From Cladobotryum mycophilum (taxonomy: Eukaryota; Ascomycota; Sordariomycetes; Hypocreales; Hypocreaceae), in assembly GCA_036429605.1 (NCBI GenBank), contig CM071591.1, forward strand, positions 2,170,001 through 2,234,000: a stretch of DNA of 64,000 nt, given 5' to 3'. The notes beneath the pieces were generated by a model. The model was not told the DNA's origin. It ran no database searches and saw only the letters and a list, made by a program, of their open reading frames with translations. Positions 10,432 through 22,001 of this stretch are shown here, one piece after another; position 1 is the stretch's first letter, and every line of letters starts with the position of its first letter. The position numbers and the translations under genes are program-made.

Positions 10432-11460
10432 TGCGACTCGTGCAATCTAAGTATATGGGAGAGCGAAAAGGTTGTTGAAGTTGAAATGTAGGTAAGATAT
10501 TCAAGCCGGCGCGTAATCATTCGGTGTCTAGGTGTCTAGGTAGTTCTCCAGGGGCAAGGGATGAAGGATTCCATTAATAGTAGTACGAAGGCTCCAGGGC
10601 TGTCCAGTCCCAGTTGAGTCCAGTTCAAAGGGTTGGTTTAGCGCACGGAGTCTAGAACAGTGGGTGAGCGGGGCAACTCTGACAGCCCTGGAGGCACTGT
10701 GACAACCAAACCCCCGACTGGACTTTTTTTTTATAGTGTAGTCATAACTGAAGGCTGTTCTGTCGAAATTTGATTAACCCGGCTGCAAGGTGATAATTCG
10801 CATCATGGATCTACAAGCATATGCAAGATATAAAAAGCTTAGCAGTGGTCAAGAGCTTAATCGTAAAGGGAAATCATTGCAGAGTTTCATCATCCGTCAT
10901 TGATCTATAGTAGCTTCGTCCATTGAAGCTACGGCCAAACCAAGGCAATCCCCTCGAGGATGTTTACAGGTCGATATCTATCAAAAAACAACACATATTC
11001 ATGGATTAGATTATATCACGATAGCAGAGAAGTCATCAAAGCACAGTCAAAAACCGCCCAGCTCAATTCCTGCGCAAGCCTATCCTCTCCGCCAACCATT
11101 CCCGCCCAAGTTGTTTGACCAGCTAGGCTGAAACGGTGGCAAAGCTATTGAAGGTTTTACAAATACAGAAGTGACGGACTTTTCAAGTGTTCCTTGCTCC
11201 AATGAATGGGAATAATAAGTTGTCAAAGAAGTAACGGCCATGTCAAATCCCATCTCAGGCTTTTAAGAGTCCAAGCAACTGCTGTCTAGTTCTCCTTCCT
11301 GCCCCAAATAAGATATAAAAAGGCCTTTTTTTTGTGCATCGTGTAAAGCGATCATCTACCATAATTGAAATTGTCGAAATCGCGTGCCATATCGTAAGAG
11401 TACTTATCATCGTAAAAGGGGTATGTCGTTGTCTGTGAAAAAAATTTCACAACCTAAAAT
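10432..11460. other. Intergenic: ArfGAP promoter and 3' flank of the two-RRM gene
   Basis: About 1 kb with no convincing ORF on either strand. T-tracts at about 10727-10735 and 11327-11334. Nothing else seen. Confidence 0.6.
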
Positions 11461-13058
11461 TTAGGCGGTGACGGCAGGGGCTTCTTCAGCAGCAGCCTCC
11501 TCGGTGCCGTTGGTAACCTGCTCCTCAGGGGCGTTGGCTTCCTCATCGGTCTTATCGGGGCTGTCGATAGCCACCTTGACGGCAATCTCACGACCTTCAA
11601 TCTCCTTGCCGTTCATCTCAGTAACAGCCTTCTGCTGCAATTCCTCGGAAGCCAGAGTAACGAAACCGAAGCCACGTCCCTTGCGGGCCTCGCCACGAGC
11701 CTGAAGCTTCTTGATCATGAACCTGGGGATCGGGCGGAGAGCAATCTTGGCCGATGAGGGCTCGTAATCCTTGAAGAGGTCAAGGAGCTGTTCATGGCGG
11801 TTAGCTCAGAATACCATCTAATGAGTTACACATTGTGACATACCTTCTCTTCGGTCAGGTCGTAAGGCAGGTTGGCGACCATGACCTTGGTCTTGGAGGG
11901 AATGCCATCAGCAGGAGGACCACGCTCGCGGCGCTCGCGCTGGGGGCGTGGCTGGTTCTTGGGCTTGTTGTTCTTGTTATCATCTGACTTGGACTCATCG
12001 AGCTTGTTAGTGATGTCCTTCAGGGGCTCAGCCTCAGTGGTCTCGGCAGCAGGAGCGGAATCATCAGCGGGGGTGGCATCACCCTCCTTCTTCTCCTCAG
12101 TAGCCTACTAAAGTCAACATCAATCTTCAAGCAAGAGTTGGACAAGGCATAAACTTACACTACCGGGAGCGCGGCCGCCACGACCGCTACGTCCACCACG
12201 ACCTCGGCCACGACCACGGCCGCGACCAGAAGCACGACGGCGAGAGCCCTCGGCGCCGGAACCCTCACCGTTGGCACCCTCGGCCTTCTCACCAGCAGGC
12301 TCGGGTTTGCGAGCGAGCTGGACGGAGACCTTGCGTTCGAGAATCTCCTGACCAGAGAGCTCGGTAATAGCACGCTCGGCCTCGTTAGGGGTAGAAAGGT
12401 CGACAAAAGCGTAGCCCACAGGGCGGTCGGTACGGGGGTTCTTGGGAATCGAGACAGACTCACTGTATTGAAACGCTTGTTAGTGGGCGGGATCAATATG
12501 CCTAGCAGGGACAATGATGAGGTGAGGTGGGGGAGAGAGGCTTGGAAAGAGGACCGGGCATGACACCATCCTCTCAACCGCTTGCGAAACTGCAGCAGCA
12601 CCAAAGCAACTTTGCATGATGCTATACTGCAAGCTCCGTTGTGAAGTTTGTTCACCGCTTATCAGGAAGGTGTCGCATTCGCATGCAAGCACCGATGAGA
12701 CAAAAGGAAGATTAAGCCATTCCCAATTTTCATGAACGTTGTCTCTCGTAACCCCTCCACAGCTGAAAGAAAGACAAAGAGAGAGAAATAGAGACATAGA
12801 GACATAAATAGGCAAGGGTGACGGGGTAGAGAGCACTTACACAAGATAACTCTTGAAAAAGTCCTTCAACTCTCCCTCAGTTGTCGCATAGGCCAGGTTG
12901 CCAATGTACAGGCGGCGGCCCTCAGCAGCACTGGCCGAGGCGGCCTCGTTGGCAGCAGCCTTATCATCGGCAGGCTTGTTGATGTTCAGGTTGCCCAGAG
13001 CGTTTGCAGCGTCATTAACGGAGGCGTCGGGGCCTTTCTCCACGTTGGTAGTAGACAT
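11461..13058 (-). CDS. RNA-binding protein with two RRMs and an RGG-type linker
   Basis: Exons 12841-13058, 12159-12462, 11844-12104 and 11461-11787; introns of 378, 54 and 56 bp. The protein is 369 aa. RRM1 spans about 48-125, with RNP2 RRLYIGNLAYATT and RNP1 RPVGYAFVDLSTP (exon 1/2 junction inside the domain). The linker is very rich in Arg/Gly (SRRRASGRGRGRGRGRGGRS), then acidic and basic (NKLDESKSDDNKNNKPKNQ). RRM2 spans about 230-320, with VMVANLPYDLTEEK and GRGFGFVTLASEELQ. An acidic Ala/Glu tail closes it. This is the layout of small fungal hnRNP-like proteins (compare S. pombe Rnp24), but I do not assign a name. Likely role: mRNA binding. The long first intron (378 bp, 12463-12840) lies between the RRM1 halves. 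Confidence 0.9.
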
Positions 13059-13337
13059 GGTGATTTGTGCAAGAAGTCAAGTCGGTGGATGGAGGAGATG
13101 AAAGTCGGTCGGCGTTACGACGAAGTTTTGAACGTGGAAAAAGAGATTGATACTCTGGTGCAATGAGGGAGGGAGTTGGTCAGGGTAGCTTCGTGCCCTA
13201 GATGGAAGTTGAGAATAGACAGACGTCGATGCGTTGCGCGGAAACACAAGTTTTGACTGAAGGTGTGTGAAGAGGAAGAAGGGGGAAAAGGGGAGAGGCA
13301 GCGAGAGCGCGATTCTAAAATATTTTTCGCAGGTTGT

Positions 13338-13362
13338 GCTGCTGCTGCTGCTGCTGCTGCTC
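13338..13362. repeat. GCT trinucleotide run
   Basis: About eight GCT units in the promoter or leader region of the two-RRM gene; on the minus (sense) strand it reads AGC/CAG. Not inside a supported coding region. Confidence 0.85.
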
Positions 13363-14261
13363 CTGCACCGCTGAGGCAGAAGGACCGTGCAGGGGGGTTG
13401 GGTACGAAAAGTGAAGGTATACCCAACGGTGTGCAGCAAGTATCAGGTACAATGGAGGGGCAAGAGCAGGAGCAAGAATGCAGTGTTCGCTTAGTGTTGG
13501 GGGAGAAGGTGGCAGGCAGCCCATGTATTTCCCAGCCCTGGTTCACACCTGAAGGTACTAGTTGATCAGGTACCCTTTTGCCCCCTGGCCCATGCGGTCA
13601 AGAGTTGTAAAGTGTCTTTTTTGAACCCAACGATGATGATGCTGAAGCTTTTCTGTCTGAAAGGATCGATGAGATTCTAGAGTACAATAGTACTTACTTT
13701 ATTTTCAAAGGGCAGAATATTAATTCTTTAGTGCGACCCAAACAAGATAAGAGTCCACCACAGAGGTTCTTGTGGTACTGGTACCTCCTCGTCACAGTAG
13801 CAGTAGCGGCACAGCAAGAAGGGGAAAGAAACACTCGCTCACTCACTCGTTCACTCTGTCTCTCTCTCTCTCTCTTTGTTTATGAGCCCAACTTGCGCTT
13901 GCTGTTTGTAATTTTGTCTTCAGTCTCCCTTCTCTCCAGTAAGCGAGACATTTCTTACGGAAGCACCAATCGGGGCATCTTACTAGATAGGTACCTGCTT
14001 AAATTTCGTTCCAGGCGCGATGCATCCAAAGGCTACCACTTGAAGAGACCCCGGATCAGAGCACGCCTGCTTGTATTAGAAATTGAAAGCGATGTAAAGG
14101 CATTGGAGGAATACACTGCAACAAGAGGACTAAACAGACGCAAGAGGGATCTCTAGAAAGATCTGAAATGAAGGGAACCAATGGATACTATGTATTTATC
14201 TTCTACCCCTTAGCTACTTACGGGGTACTTGCTGCTTCTCACGATGCCCAAAATTTCAGTA

Positions 14262-14304
14262 TTGCGTTGCGTTGCGTTGCGTTGCGTTGCGTTGCGTTGC
14301 GTTG
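14262..14304. repeat. TTGCG pentanucleotide array
   Basis: About eight and a half perfect copies of TTGCG in an otherwise gene-free stretch. Confidence 0.9.
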
Positions 14305-16013
14305 GATGCCTCATCAACACCACCACCGCCACTTTCCACTTTCCACGCAAAGTTACCTGTTAGTAGGTACCCTTACTCAGGGGCTGCCTTACGTTTGACA
14401 CGCAGCATGCACACAAAGAAAATCGGGCTTGCTTGGTTGTAAATGCGAGACACTTCAGACCATGCAGATAAGCGGCCAGCCCCTCTTTGAAGGCCCTTGT
14501 TTTGGGCAATCTACAAGAGGTACATTGAACTTGAGATCAGAAATCCTTCATCATCGTCAACGCTCTGATCTGATCTCAACAAAGTCTCTTCGATCGCTGG
14601 ATTCCCTTCCCTCCCTGTCAGGGATGATCCACTCAACTAACGTGGCCCAGGTGGCTCGGACCTCGTCACAGACCACAAAAATCCTGGGGTTTGTTCAACG
14701 TTCCTCTCGCTTCGTCTCTCGCTTAGATCTTTAATTACCCGATTGATTCACTGCATGCGCGATCCTCCTTTAACAGATGGTTGATGACATGATGGCTGTT
14801 GGATATGGCAGCATCCCCTTGCCTACAGTTATAGGTACCTCATACATAGTACATTGTACATACCAGCGAGGCTCGGTGTGTTTTAGAGATGCAAATTAAT
14901 TTACCCACTCCATGACCACAGGCCTGGAATACGAACTTTGTTTCAATCCATGCTGTCAAATCCTTCTTGTCCTACCTTGGTCGCCTCGCTTTTTCTCATT
15001 TGTGCCACCATCCCAAATGTTTGCGCCGGAAGGACTGCTAATTAAGCCACAAGCCGCCCCCATATTTTACTCTTTCCTGCCTTTGGAAGAAGGGTTACCT
15101 ACCACCTACTACCTACCTAGTACCCAATAGATATGGAGCGACAAGATGCCACTACATAGAATACATGTGCAATCAGTACTATGAAGGGCGCGATATGATA
15201 TGGATGGGGAGAATAACACTACTTACCTTGTATACAGCATCCTACCATTAATCCTAGCTTGTGGTGCTGGCTGACACTGATTTACTTCAAGACAAACAAA
15301 GAGCAAACACGTATTATTACGGCGTCCTTGGATATCATAGTCACACTGTCCAAGTCAAGTCATTCTCGCACTACCGAATGCGAGACAGGTGAAACAATCA
15401 CATCGGCACTTCTCTTACTCGTCGCCCACAAAATGAACAGCAGATAATTACTGATACCGTATGTATGTACGAGTAACATGTGCCAAGCACCCACTGTCTC
15501 AAAACTCGATCAAACTCTCTGCACGAAAACACGTGGTTTTAATGGAAGTACGGAAATTAATTCCCCATGAAACGCGGAGCCGGACCAAAAAAATGACATG
15601 TTCTGGAGAAGAAGAAAAAAGAAGCAAAAAATTAACAAGTCCGGCCAAACGTTCATTTCATTTGATGTCTGATCGATAAGGGAAAAATTATCGATAGAGG
15701 TGTGTCTCCACTGTCGCCGTCATGGCCCGGCATCGGCCTCACGCCTGGTTCTGGTTATTCTGGCAGGCAAGACCTGCTGTAAATGAATTGCCTCAGTACC
15801 TAAACAGACTCATCTGTAGGTATCTGCATCATCAACATCCGCCAATTGTTAATTGAACAAAATACAAGTCTACATAAAATTCATCACTCATTACACTTAC
15901 AGCTCATGTATTTATAGCACATTTTCGAAATTCCTCATTGGATCCCTTCGCAATATTCTCAGCCACACCCTCTCAAAACACACACATACACACACACACA
16001 CACTCGCATCATC

Positions 16014-18068
16014 ATGGCGCATTCAGAAAGGAGCACATTGATCCTCTACGGCTCAGAGACGGGAAATGCTCAGGATTTTGCTGAAGAGCTTGGCCGACTA
16101 TGCCAAAGACTGCATTTCAAGAGCCATGTTGAAGAGCTCGATGCCATTGAACTTGTGAGCCCTTCTTCAGTACCTAGTATTCAGCTCAGGCTCCCTGACT
16201 AACAAGCAAATGTCTTGATGACCTCTAGAGTGCTCTTTTGCAGCATCAACTTGTCATATTTGTAGTCTCGACAACTGGCCAAGGCGACATGCCTCACAAC
16301 TCATTACTCTTTTGGAAGAAGCTCCTCCGCAAGAAACTTCCACCCTCATGTCTCAGTCAGCTAAAGTACACTTGCTTTGGTCTTGGAGATAGTACATATA
16401 TCAAGTATGGCTGTATCTTATCCTGCCTCTGTAGACGGGCATTCTGACCCAAGCAAACTCCAGGTTTAATTGGGCAGCAAGAAAACTTATACGGCGGTTA
16501 GAACAACTTGGAGCTACCACATTTACCGATGTATTTGAAGCAGATGAGCAGTTCCCTGATGGGTAATATCATCACCTTCTCACATACTAGTTGGTGACTT
16601 ACTAACAAAGTCTTGCAGTATTGATGGGAGTTTTGTACGATGGGCCGATGACTTACAAAAGCACCTCTTGGAACATTACCCGCCGCCTCCAGGTCTTGAG
16701 CCAATTCCAGATGATGCCATACTGCCTCCTCGGTGGTCTCTGGAACCGGCACTGAAGAAACTCAAAGAAAATGATGCCAACACACTCGGCCTATCAAAGC
16801 TCTCGCTAAAAGATGGACATGCCGAGTCCACACAGCCCAACCTGCCACCTCCAGAGTCCCTCCCTATTCCGGGTGGATGGGCGGCAACCCTAGCGGAAAA
16901 CAAGAAACTAACACCAGATGCGCACTGGCAAGATGTTCGCCTTGTATCGTTTGATATACCTAGCCGTCAAACGGGAGAGAAACTGCAATGTGTTCCTGGC
17001 GACTGCCTCACGATTTATCCCAAGAACTTTCCGGCGGATGCCCAAAAACTCATTGCCCTCATGGGCTGGGAAGATATCGCCGACCGGCCTCTTGATCTCT
17101 CTGCTTGCGGTACCCTCCCCCGCAACCTCTTTGCGCCAGCTACCTGTACTCTTCGCGACCTTCTCCTCCACAACATCGACATCACTGCGATACCACGTAG
17201 ATCGTTCCTCAAGAGCATGTCATACTTCACCACAGATGAGTATCACCGCGAAAGACTCCTTGAATTCAACATGACGGAATATATCGACGAGTACTTTGAT
17301 TACGCTACTCGCGCTCGCCGCAGCATTATTGAAGTCCTCGAGGAATTTACGTCTGTCCAAATTCCTGCAGAGCGGCTCCTTGACATATTTCCCCTAATTC
17401 GGGGTCGAGACTTTAGCATCGCCAACGGCGGTACCTTCTTACACCATCCAACAAAAGATGACACTACCAGAGTTGAGCTCCTTGTTGCGCTTGTAAAGTA
17501 TCGCACAGTATTGCGAAAACCGAGAGAGGGACTTTGCTCCCGTTACCTCGCGAACATTGCCGCAGGGTCGACTCTTTGCGTGTCCTACAAACCTGTGCTC
17601 TCACCCATTCATGGGCCCATCAACGCCCAACGGCCGCTTGTAGCCATGGCTACTGGCACGGGAATCGCCCCGGTGCGATGCCTCGTCCACGAGCGTCTCA
17701 CACATCCCTCCCCAGGGCCCATGTTCATCTTCTTCGGCAACCGAAACCGCGCCGCTGATTACTTCTTCGAAGACGAGTGGCGTACCCTTTCTGAGGCAGC
17801 CGAAAAGAAAGGGAAACAGATAATCATATTGCCAGCCTTTTCGCGTGACCAACGAGAGAAGATTTATGTGCAAGACTTGGTGCGCAAGGAGGCCCCAAGA
17901 CTGGAAGATTTGGTTCCTCAAAAGGCCATTTTTGCAGTATGTGGCGGTTCGAGTAGAATGGCAGATGCGTGTAAGCGTGCTGTTTTTGATCCATTTACGG
18001 AGGGTGGTAATGAAGGAGAAAGGAAAGACATGCTTGCGTCTGTGACATGGTGGCAGGAAATTTGGTGA
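16014..18068 (+). CDS. tah18: NADPH-dependent diflavin oxidoreductase (Tah18; cytosolic Fe-S assembly)
   Basis: Exons 16014-16154, 16244-16404, 16464-16562 and 16619-18068; introns of 89, 59 and 56 bp. The protein is 616 aa, close to the usual size. It transfers electrons from NADPH via FAD and FMN to Dre2 at the start of the cytosolic iron-sulfur assembly pathway. A flavodoxin-like FMN domain sits at the N-terminus (ILYGSETGNAQDFAEELG at about 9-26, VVSTTGQGDMPHNSLLFWKK, CFGLGDSTYIKFNWAARKL). A linker follows, then the FAD-binding domain (GRDFSIANGG, about 396) and the NADPH domain (MATGTGIAPVRCLVHERL, about 475; FFGNRNRAADYFF; VCGGSSRMADACKRAV). The last residue is Trp (QEIW), as in related diflavin reductases where it stacks on FAD. 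The ATG is preceded by a CA-rich leader. Confidence 0.95.
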
Positions 18069-18482
18069 GGTAAATGAACAGCAGGCTTGAATTAGGGGAG
18101 ACATGAATTGGATAAAAGATGTAAGAACGGGCATCATGTCATAACATGGATATGTTTCCAGGACAGTTTGGTATATGGAATGTATGAGTAGGCATGCATG
18201 GAGATGTTAAGTCTGAAAGCCACACCTCACGAATAAAGAAATAGACAATAAAATGGAATGTCCATTGCCTGTGGTGCAAATCTCATGAACTCGTCATTTT
18301 GCTATAAACATGGCCACCTGTACACATTATACCAGCCTTAATATATAAATATCTAATAACATGAAAAGTAACACGAGGCCCCTCCCCCTTCATACCGACT
18401 CCCCCTCAACAGCATCCAAAACCTCAGGTGAACTTTCATCTACTCCACTTCACTTCACACAAGGGGCAGGGGGGTCAACGTT
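18069..18482. other. Short convergent intergenic region
   Basis: 3' flanks of TAH18 and the LPMO-like gene; AT-rich with polyadenylation-like AATAAA/ATAAAT stretches around 18233-18250. No gene seen. Confidence 0.55.
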
Positions 18483-19668
18483 TCAGGCAAAGATATCAGT
18501 CTGAGCACCGTCCTTGAAGCCCATGACCTGGTTATACATGGGCGTGGTCCCATCGGGCGTCTCAACGTTGTTGCCGTCAGCCTGGTGCCAGGCAATCATC
18601 TGCTTGGCCCCCTGGACGCACTTGGACTGGTCGTCTTTGCAGTAGGCGGCGGGCTTGGCGGGGGCGAGCTTCTTGCTGGAGTCGCCGCCTGTGACCTTGC
18701 AGCGGTGGTTTTGCATGTAGATGTTGGGTTGGCCGCCTGTTTTTGGGGGGGAGTAGAGAGGTTAGTTGTGGTTTAGGTTTGAAAAGGGGGGGTTGATGGT
18801 GATGGTGAAGGAGAAGATGATATAGGAAGAAGATGATGATATAGGAATACGTACATCCGTCGGCAACCCAGAGCCAGGCGCAATAGCAGCCCTCATCGGG
18901 GCAAGGAGGCATGCCAGCAGGGACATCGTAGTGAGTCTCGCGGTACCAAGGGGTGCTTTTTTTTTTAATTACAATGTTAGTTCTCGACCCCCTCGTTTCC
19001 GTTCATTCCACTTTTGAGAGCGTGCATATTCATGATGATAAAAACTCACTGGTAGCGGACCGAAAAGACAACAAGGTTCTCCATGGAAACCTTGCTGATA
19101 TCGCTCTCGTACGAAATCGCCCACGCCGTACCCGCCGCATTCTCCTGCTTCTGCGTGTGCAGCTCCCCTCCCTTCTTGTCGGGGTTGTCCCCCAGGCAGC
19201 CGCCCTGCCCGCCGTTGGGTCCCGTCCACGGCTCCGGGCGGTCTGCGCCGTCCTGCCACTTGGTGCACTTCTCGCCGTTGTAGGACAACGTGGTGAAGGC
19301 GCGGTTGTTGGCCAGCTCGGTCATGAAGGTTCCCCCGCTGGGGATCTCGAGGAACTCGCCCGCGGCGGGGGCGGCCTTGTCGCAGCCGCGGTCGGCCTGC
19401 ATCCACCACTGGCTCTTGGGGAGCTGGTAGAGGGGCTTGACGACTAGGTTGGTGTTTTGGTCGTCGACGTTGGGGTCGTTGCCGCCCTGGAGGGAATGTG
19501 TGTGTTAGTTACCTAAGAGTTGCTGGTGGTTGGTGGTTGGTGGTTGGTGGTTGGCTAATGGGGTTGGGAGTTTTGGAGACGAACCTTGCAGTACATGCCC
19601 TTGTTAAAGGAGGCTATGTGGGCAGTCGCCGAAGCGGCAAGGGATAGGAGAACGACGTTAGTCAACAT
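18483..19668 (-). CDS. Secreted AA14-like lytic polysaccharide monooxygenase candidate
   Basis: Exons 19585-19668, 19050-19486, 18855-18955 and 18483-18736; introns of 98, 94 and 118 bp; 291 aa. The signal peptide MLTNVVLLSLAASATA should be cleaved after Ala16, leaving His as residue 1 of the mature protein. That is the hallmark of copper histidine-brace LPMOs. A second His candidate lies in GGELHTQKQ (precursor His138), shortly before AISYESDISKVSMENLVVFS. Next come a YHTPWYRETHYDVP stretch and a cysteine-rich block (MPPCPDEGCYCAWLWVADGC). That block resembles the MPxCPxGGCxCAWxW region I know from family AA14. At least 10 Cys residues suggest several disulfides. AA14 enzymes are reported to attack xylan-coated cellulose; the substrate here is unknown. 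The family call comes from remembered motif similarity, so it is moderate. Confidence 0.7.
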
Positions 19669-22001
19669 GGTGATGGTGTTTTTCTTTCTTTATCGACGAA
19701 AGCTCAAGAAACAACCTTGGGACAACTACAACTACAGAAACCAGCCTTGAGAAAGCAAAAGATGTTGACTTATATAAATATTCAACAAATAATAAAAAAT
19801 ATAGAAGATCATCTCTCAAAGCGCCTTCTTCCCCATGTTCTACACGAAGAAAGATCTTCACCCTCAACTCCATCCAAAGTGCTACCGCTCCAATAATACC
19901 ACCCATATCAAAAACTCGTTTCTTCACTTCGTCATGGGGGAGGGTTTCCATTGAGCTGTCAGACATTGCGGGGACAAGAAACCGTCGATCGTCTCTAGAA
20001 CAAGTCAAAACGATGCCTCGAATAGGTTGGATTGGATCTGCCGCTAGGCATAATCTCGGCGGAAGGGGGGTCTTTTCTCCGCCGCAATGAGAGAGGTTCC
20101 CTTGGATATGCATTGCAAGGCCCTATGGTGTAGCACAGACAGAGACTACCGGCAACATATTTGACACATTATTACCTTCCATTATACGAGAAGGGGAGAG
20201 GGTAGGGGGCACATCACGGTTCATCCCCACACGTCTTCTCAGTTGGGATGGTGGTTCTAATGATCGTCGTGTAAGCCTTCTAATGTGCCTGAACCATTCC
20301 CTCTTCAGGTTGTGTGGCTTTGTTCTCTTGCCTGCCCCCGGCAGCGCCGTGACAAAGCTTGATGGGGAAATGTAGAAGCTTCTTTAGAGACAGACCACCA
20401 ATCTCTTATCATCATCTCATGTTTTGTTTTTGTTTTTTTTGGTTCAGCTGGTAATAGTTTCACGTGCATGGCTGACGATTCCTCTCCTCGACTCACACAA
20501 CCCTTTCTCTCTCTCTCTTTCATTCTCTCTCTCTATTATCTAAGCGTTTTTGACTCCAACAGGCAAATACCATCATTCATTTCAAGTAGTCCGTACTGCA
20601 GTTTCATGAAGAAAAGAAAAACGTTGCTTAAAATTAAATCATAATCCCGGGGGGATGCGGCGCGCTCACTTCGACTCTTAGTGTTACAATAGATCGACAT
20701 GGACCCCATCCCACTCATGAAACCGCTTCTTTGCCGATCCCCATTCTACCTATGCTTGCTTGCTTGCTTTTTTCCTCTTGCTGTGCTGTGCTGTGCTGTG
20801 CTTACAACGGTACCAAGTAAAACTTGACCCTTTTCTCGGCCAAGACCGAAAAGGGGAATTTACACAAACATGGAAAAAGATCATTGCCCTCATTGGTAAT
20901 TTTAAGGTGGGCGACGAGAAACGTTGGGTTCCGTTCTAAACATGCGGTTTCCTTCCCCATGGGGACTTTATTTTTGTTGATCTTGTTTCTTTTTGAAGAA
21001 GAAGAACAAAGTATGAAACATTCTAGGGGAAGAGGGGGATATTGATTGAACTGTGTTTCATGCCCCGTGCAGAAAATGTTTGTCGTGGTAATCAAAGCCG
21101 ATTCCAAATACTTGGATCATTGACTGACTTCAATGGCAGCCAACTACCTCAACCTACATAATCATTCTCCAAGACTCTCCAGAGTAGTAGTCTCATGAAT
21201 CTGTGCTTTCTTAACATCCCCAGATATAGGCATTCCATCGGGGCGGTTCCGACATGGCAAGCTGTTTCCTCCAACCATCAGCCGTCAAGTTTACCCAATA
21301 ATACGCTGTTAGATGTTTCATAGCCGCCAAGCGTATCATTGCAGAGTCGGGCATCCTTTTTATTCATAGCACTCGGCCGAATCCTCGGACGATACAACCT
21401 CTTCCCTGGTGGCTTCGTGAGGGATCGACATCATGCCCATGCTTGGCAGCAGCCACGCATCTTCACGCATTCCATCATGGGGAGCTCGTAGTTTGATTTA
21501 AAAGAGCCACAGCGCTTTATTAAGCTTCTGGGCATCTTTATCAATTCTGTTCTGTTTTCCTTTATCTATCCATACATATAAATGCCACACAGGGGCCAAC
21601 CAAAGTATACTTGGTAATACTCTTCCTCCTCTCATACAGAATAACTCCTCCCAGGAAAAGCGGCGTCAACCAATTCCCACCCTAGCCAAACATTCAACTA
21701 CAAATAAATCGACATATATAGAATCGAATGTAGGGGTTGTAAATGGTGCCACAAATCAGCTGGCGGAAAACAAAAGTCCCATGCCATTTTTTGACATCCC
21801 GTCATTTTCATGAAATGCCATGGCCCCATCGAGTAGCCCAACAATCGCCTTAACTCCTTTGCTAGCCGCTGGTGTAAGGGAAAAAAATACATAGGAAAAA
21901 AAGATATAAGTTGCAAGGTTGCAGTGGCTCGAAAAGAAACTTATAAAAAAAAGAAGAAAAAAAGAACAAGGAAAAGAAAAAGAAAAGAAAAAGGAAATAT
22001 T
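19669..22001. other. 2.3-kb gene-free region
   Basis: Upstream of the LPMO-like gene and downstream of the pepsin-fold gene. ORFs of up to 151 codons (19658-20113 minus) overlap the LPMO-like start and look fortuitous. A TGTGC array lies at about 20779-20801, a CT run at about 20507-20535, and a purine-rich A/G tract at about 21945-21997 at the end of the next gene. Confidence 0.55.

Larger units (their letters stand above)
13059..16013. other. 3-kb gene-free divergent spacer between the two-RRM gene and TAH18
   Basis: Both neighbours are transcribed away from this region, so it holds both promoters. ORFs are low-complexity and lack homology I recognise. It holds a GCT run (13338-13362), a TC run (about 13858-13875), a TTGCG array (14262-14304), several GGTACC/TACCTA-type short palindromes (for example around 13990, 14365, 14834 and 15105-15120), and a CA run (about 15978-16002) immediately before the TAH18 ATG. 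Confidence 0.6.

Noticed and set aside
14262..14304. TTGCG array considered as a telomere-like or CRISPR-like repeat
   Set aside because: Pentamer without spacers, unlike the fungal TTAGGG telomere; a plain microsatellite.
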